The translations under genes and the position numbers were made by a program. Source: Perlabentimonas gracilis (GTDB lineage: Bacteria; Bacteroidota; Bacteroidia; Bacteroidales; Tenuifilaceae). From it: a stretch of 62,230 bases of DNA. Each line of letters opens with the position of its first letter. Positions within the stretch are counted from its first letter, which is position 1. Shown here in pieces: positions 59,116 through 62,230 of this stretch. The notes beneath the pieces were generated by a model. It worked only from the letters and a program-made list of their open reading frames with translations. It made no database searches and was not told where the DNA came from. Location of the stretch: positions 1 through 62,230 of the forward strand of contig NZ_JAANIG010000028.1 in NCBI RefSeq assembly GCF_011174675.1, given 5' to 3'.

Positions 59116-59143
59116 GGGCCGGGGGCAACCTCGGCCCTTTTTT
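59116..59143. terminator. Intrinsic terminator after sod
   Basis: GGGCCG (59116-59121) and CGGCCC pair, with an added GG/CC and a bulged T, and are followed by six T. It lies between sod and the converging kinase stop. Confidence 0.78.
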
Positions 59144-61973
59144 AGATTAGTACTCTTGCAATTTCTCTAAGCAGTTTATCTGGATCTACAGGCTTGGTGA
59201 GGTATCCGTTACAACTAGCCTCCATTCCTCTTTGTATATCATCGCTAGTTGCGTAAGCCGATTGAATAATAATCCTAAGTTTGGGTATTAGCTTCCTCAT
59301 CGGTTCAATTAGGCTAATTCCATCAGCATCGGGGAGCCCCACGTCGAGGAGCACTAAGCTGAGCTGAGGATTGTTCTTTACAGCGTCTATTGCTTGTGCT
59401 GCCGATTGGGCAATGGAAATGTTGAGGCGCGTGGTTAGCAGAGCCTCTTGAATAAACTTAGCGTTAAGCTCGTCGTCCTCAACTATCAGCACGTTACCCT
59501 CCAGGTTATCCAGTACGGGAAGGCTACTTCCACTAGCCATTTCCCTACTATTTTTTGTGCTAACTAAAGGAATGGTGAATGAGAACTGAGAGCCTTTCCC
59601 TTCTTCTGAATCAACCCATATCTCTCCCCCCAAAAGATCGACCAGCCCTTTAGATATGGCTAGCCCCAGACCCGTTCCACCAACGTCGCGCTTCGCGATA
59701 TCATGGGCCTGCTGAAAACGCTCAAATATTTTAGAGTGATTATCGGCTGAAATGCCAGGTCCCGAATCCTTTACATAGAAGCGGATGGTTTGTCCATCAT
59801 GCTTTGAGCATCCAATTTCAATGGCTCCCACTTCGGTGAATTTAAGGGCATTTTCTATAAGGTTAAAGAGAACCTGTTTAACCCGACCAAAGTCTGTGAT
59901 AACCTCATCAACATCGGCTAGTTGCTGAACCATCTTAAGATTCACATCCGTTTTCTGATCCACCTCGGCCTTGGTGAGCGAGTATTCAAAAACTTCATCC
60001 ATCATCTTCAGCAGGCTACCACTCGTTGGGCTGAGCACAATTTGGTTAGCTTCAATTTTTGATATATCTAGGATATCGTCGATAATTTTTAGCAGGTCGT
60101 TCGATCGACGCTTGATGATCTCAGCAAACTGCCTTTGCTTATCCTCATCTATACTTCCCTTTGCCAATAGCCCCGAGAAGCCCATAATCGCATTCATTGG
60201 GGTGCGGATTTCATGGCTCATGTTGGCCAGGAAAGCGCTCTTCAGGGTATCGGCTACCTCGGCTTTTTCTTTAGCGTTTTGCAGCTCCTCGTTTTGGGTT
60301 ACGTACTCCTCGTTAAGCGCAGCATACTCCTCATTTCGCTCTTTTAGCTCCCTATTAATGCGCTGCAGCTTACTCTCAATACTTTTTCTGATGGTTATGT
60401 CGCGACTAATTGAGATCACGCGTTCTTTCCCAAGAATTTTGGTTACCGACAGGTGAACCTCTTCCCAAAAGATACTTCCGTCGACCCTTACGCTTTTCCA
60501 TTCAAAAATTTGAGGGCCTTCTGTTATTGCTTTTTTGATCCACCTTATATTATCGTGGTATGAATATGGTGGATCGGAAGTGAATCCATGTTGCTTCAGC
60601 TCCGCGAGGGTGCTTAAGCCATAGGACTCAATGGCCACCTTGTTGGCATCAATTATCTCACCATTAAGTGGGTCGTGTATGATGATGGAGTCGTTCGCAA
60701 GTTGAAATATGGTGTGGTAGTTCTCTTCGCTTTGGCGCAAGGCATCTTCCATCAGTCTTTGCTCAGAGATATCCCTAACAATGCTTAAAATCCTACTCTC
60801 GCCAAGCTTTACCATTCGCCCCTCAAAATATCTCCTTTCGCCATTCAGGTCGAGGGGATAGGAGTAGTTTTGGGGTTTTCCCGTTTTAAATAGTGCATCA
60901 ATCCTTTCTTCGTTGATTTTCACAAGATAAGGGGGAGCCACCTCGCTCAAATTCTTTCCTATAAATTCATTCTGCGGTATCAGTAGTAGTTCATTGCTTG
61001 GTGAGTGACAATCCAATATGTCACCCTGCCTATTAAAAACAAACATCACATCGGGAATAGCTGAAAGGATGGCCTTATTGCGCTCGTTACTCTCGCTGAG
61101 CCTAAGCTCAGCCCTTTTCTGGTCGGTAATATCACGGCCAACGCCAACTATTGCTTGCACATTACCCGCTGAGTCGAGAATGGATGTGTCGAGCCAAGCC
61201 AGCCAGCGCCACTCGTTTTGTGCAAATACACGCTGCTCAATGTAGCAATGGTAAGGCTCGGTGTACAGAGCCTGCATCAGCTGTTCGGTTTTCGCTTGAT
61301 CATCCTTATGTACTAGAGGTAGAAACGAATTTCCTAGAAGTTCCTCCTCGTTTTTTTCAAAATACTTACAGTAGCTTGGGCTGACGTACAAAAACTCTCC
61401 TTTGGGATTTACTTTTACCACCAGATCATTTTGGTTTTCAACAAGTAACCTGTATTTTTCTTCGCTTTCCTTTAGCTGACTCTGGTTAACTTTTTGTTCA
61501 TCAATATTTGTGATGATACCTTGCAATCCAGTAAACACACCCTCTTTTACGACGGGTGCAAAATGTACCAATGCCGAGAAGGTACTTCCATCTTTTCGGA
61601 GCATTGTAAATTCCATACCAACACCGCTATCTTTATCGCTTGGGATTACTAAATGCCTTTCCTGAGGAATTACTGTATCAGCAATAGATAGCTTGCCCAC
61701 CACATCGTTGTAGGTGTAACCAAACTCTACCTCGGCGTATTTGTTGATGTATGTAAAAATTCCTTTTTCGTTGGTTTCCCAAACGGTTTGAGGAAGGAGA
61801 TTAACTAGTCGCTCAAATTTCTCCTGCACTTCGTAAAGTTCCCTTTTTGCATCTTTCCCTGAGTGTGCCTCGAGCTTTTCAAAATGCTCAATTCGTTTCC
61901 TGAGCGAAATATTTTCCGACTCGAGCGCAGCAATACGGTTTCGCAGTTGGGATAGTTCCGAATTATCAGACAT
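59142..61973 (-). CDS. Multi-PAS hybrid histidine kinase
   Basis: The 943-residue soluble kinase has a short N-terminal coiled coil, then four PAS domains (about residues 60-170, 172-290, 297-410 and 415-535). A HisKA domain follows with His587 in [12 protein letters not shown], an HATPase domain ([22 protein letters not shown]), and a C-terminal receiver with Asp877 in [15 protein letters not shown] domains suggest redox or ligand sensing. No HPt or separate output protein is adjacent, so the relay partner is elsewhere. It has no transmembrane segment. Confidence 0.95.
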   Translation of the reverse strand: MSDNSELSQLRNRIAALESENISLRKRIEHFEKLEAHSGKDAKRELYEVQEKFERLVNLLPQTVWETNEKGIFTYINKYAEVEFGYTYNDVVGKLSIADTVIPQERHLVIPSDKDSGVGMEFTMLRKDGSTFSALVHFAPVVKEGVFTGLQGIITNIDEQKVNQSQLKESEEKYRLLVENQNDLVVKVNPKGEFLYVSPSYCKYFEKNEEELLGNSFLPLVHKDDQAKTEQLMQALYTEPYHCYIEQRVFAQNEWRWLAWLDTSILDSAGNVQAIVGVGRDITDQKRAELRLSESNERNKAILSAIPDVMFVFNRQGDILDCHSPSNELLLIPQNEFIGKNLSEVAPPYLVKINEERIDALFKTGKPQNYSYPLDLNGERRYFEGRMVKLGESRILSIVRDISEQRLMEDALRQSEENYHTIFQLANDSIIIHDPLNGEIIDANKVAIESYGLSTLAELKQHGFTSDPPYSYHDNIRWIKKAITEGPQIFEWKSVRVDGSIFWEEVHLSVTKILGKERVISISRDITIRKSIESKLQRINRELKERNEEYAALNEEYVTQNEELQNAKEKAEVADTLKSAFLANMSHEIRTPMNAIMGFSGLLAKGSIDEDKQRQFAEIIKRRSNDLLKIIDDILDISKIEANQIVLSPTSGSLLKMMDEVFEYSLTKAEVDQKTDVNLKMVQQLADVDEVITDFGRVKQVLFNLIENALKFTEVGAIEIGCSKHDGQTIRFYVKDSGPGISADNHSKIFERFQQAHDIAKRDVGGTGLGLAISKGLVDLLGGEIWVDSEEGKGSQFSFTIPLVSTKNSREMASGSSLPVLDNLEGNVLIVEDDELNAKFIQEALLTTRLNISIAQSAAQAIDAVKNNPQLSLVLLDVGLPDADGISLIEPMRKLIPKLRIIIQSAYATSDDIQRGMEASCNGYLTKPVDPDKLLREIARVLI

Positions 61974-62135
61974 TTAGCTTGTTGTAATTTTTGTACTCAA
62001 TTTTGATACCTAGGTACGGTAAGGCTAAATTAGCTATTATTAAGTTGGAATTGTTCTCTGCGATTTAATATTTTTTTACAGTCGATAAAAAATCATTACG
62101 GCTTTATTGTGCTAGCTCATCAACACAAAAAAAAC

Positions 62136-62161
62136 GAGGGTGTCCATAAACTGGCACCCTC
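62136..62161 (-). terminator. Terminator for the partial gene at the right edge
   Basis: GAGGGTG (62136-62142) and CACCCTC (62155-62161) form a perfect 7-bp stem with A-run and T-run on either side. Read on the minus strand it lies directly after the partial barrel gene. Confidence 0.75.
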
Positions 62162-62187
62162 TTTTTTATTTATAAAGTCTTGTCGTT

Positions 62188-62230
62188 TTAGAATTTCACT
62201 TGAACTAGCACCAAATTCATTATTTGCCTT
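62188..62230 (-). CDS. C-terminal fragment of an outer-membrane barrel protein
   Basis: Only the last 13 codons are inside the window. The reverse-strand frame ends NLVLVQVKF followed by TAA, the alternating hydrophobic pattern with terminal Phe that closes outer-membrane barrels. A terminator follows at 62136-62161 on the same strand. Identity beyond that cannot be told. Confidence 0.5.
   Translation of the reverse strand, partial: RQIMNLVLVQVKF

Noticed and set aside
1-62230. tRNA, rRNA, CRISPR array, prophage or insertion sequence with transposase
   Set aside because: No cloverleaf-like sequence, spaced direct repeats, phage structural gene or DDE/HUH transposase frame was recognised by eye. 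Computational scans would be decisive for small RNAs.

Overview
The window reads as chromosomal DNA of a member of the Bacteroidota, probably an environmental, oxygen-exposed relative of the Bacteroidales/Marinilabiliales. The evidence is a type B Por-secretion (T9SS) C-terminal domain, TonB-dependent receptors with carboxypeptidase-regulatory-like N-termini paired with DUF4249 lipoproteins, DUF4290/DUF4412/DUF5686 proteins, a one-piece SecDF, weak Shine-Dalgarno sequences, and many upstream copies of the Bacteroidota -7 box TAnnTTTG. At least 15 signal peptides end in Ala/Gly followed directly by Gln, the Bacteroidota signal-peptidase pattern, and a glutaminyl cyclase lipoprotein that would act on such N-termini is also encoded. 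No rRNA, tRNA, CRISPR array, phage or autonomous transposase gene was seen.

Layout. 0.3-3 kb: HD hydrolase, short Ppx/GppA phosphatase and a DUF4412 secreted protein. 3-8.4 kb: T9SS type B cargo, PerM-like permease, EamA exporter, APC permease and DoxX. 8.7-14.4 kb: a Tricorn-type protease, a small envelope protein and a predicted exported beta-propeller. 14.4-18.6 kb: a two-gene ABC exporter and a C69 dipeptidase. 18.7-22.7 kb: an outer-membrane operon (small barrel, DUF4249, TonB receptor). 22.7-27.7 kb (minus): selU, then DUF4290-murA-grpE-dnaJ. 27.9-31.2 kb (minus): a second TonB receptor/DUF4249 pair. 31.3-36.2 kb: thioredoxin-like protein, barrel, glutaminyl cyclase with HAD hydrolase, secreted unknown, POT transporter. 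36.5-40.8 kb (minus): signalling island with a sensor kinase, a canonical NarL-type regulator, a hemerythrin-like protein and a regulator whose receiver has lost its phosphorylation Asp. 41-49 kb: retropepsin-like protein, secDF, tatA, an RluB-type pseudouridine synthase with a long charged tail, DUF5686 barrel. 49-54 kb (minus): coiled-coil protein, secreted caspase-like protease with an LPP20-like partner, fabD. 54-62 kb: chemoreceptor, HExxH membrane protein, barrel, small orphan, Mn/Fe superoxide dismutase, hybrid kinase with several PAS domains, and the C-terminus of another barrel protein.

The least expected result is a family of short non-coding elements with about 18-bp terminal inverted repeats (consensus near TCACTAGTGACCGACTAA). 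Their sub-termini carry AGATT...AATCT, and their cores are hairpins with GAGCnnnnCGA loops or long palindromes. Two copies (7685-7940 and 36366-36510) are flanked by exact 7-bp direct repeats, one copy is degenerate (12173-12278), and one end lies near position 99. No transposase is present, so they look like non-autonomous mobile elements. Other points worth attention: the hemerythrin/degenerate-regulator pair, the secreted caspase unit, Asp in place of the catalytic Cys of MurA, and a perfect inverted repeat at the sod promoter.

Functional themes. Peptide scavenging is suggested by Tricorn, C69 dipeptidase, POT and APC permeases. Envelope biogenesis and secretion are covered by SecDF, TatA, glutaminyl cyclase, T9SS cargo, MurA and FabD. 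Oxygen/redox or nitric-oxide response is suggested by superoxide dismutase, the hemerythrin-like protein and a thioredoxin-like protein. These links are inferred from neighbourhood and families, not demonstrated.
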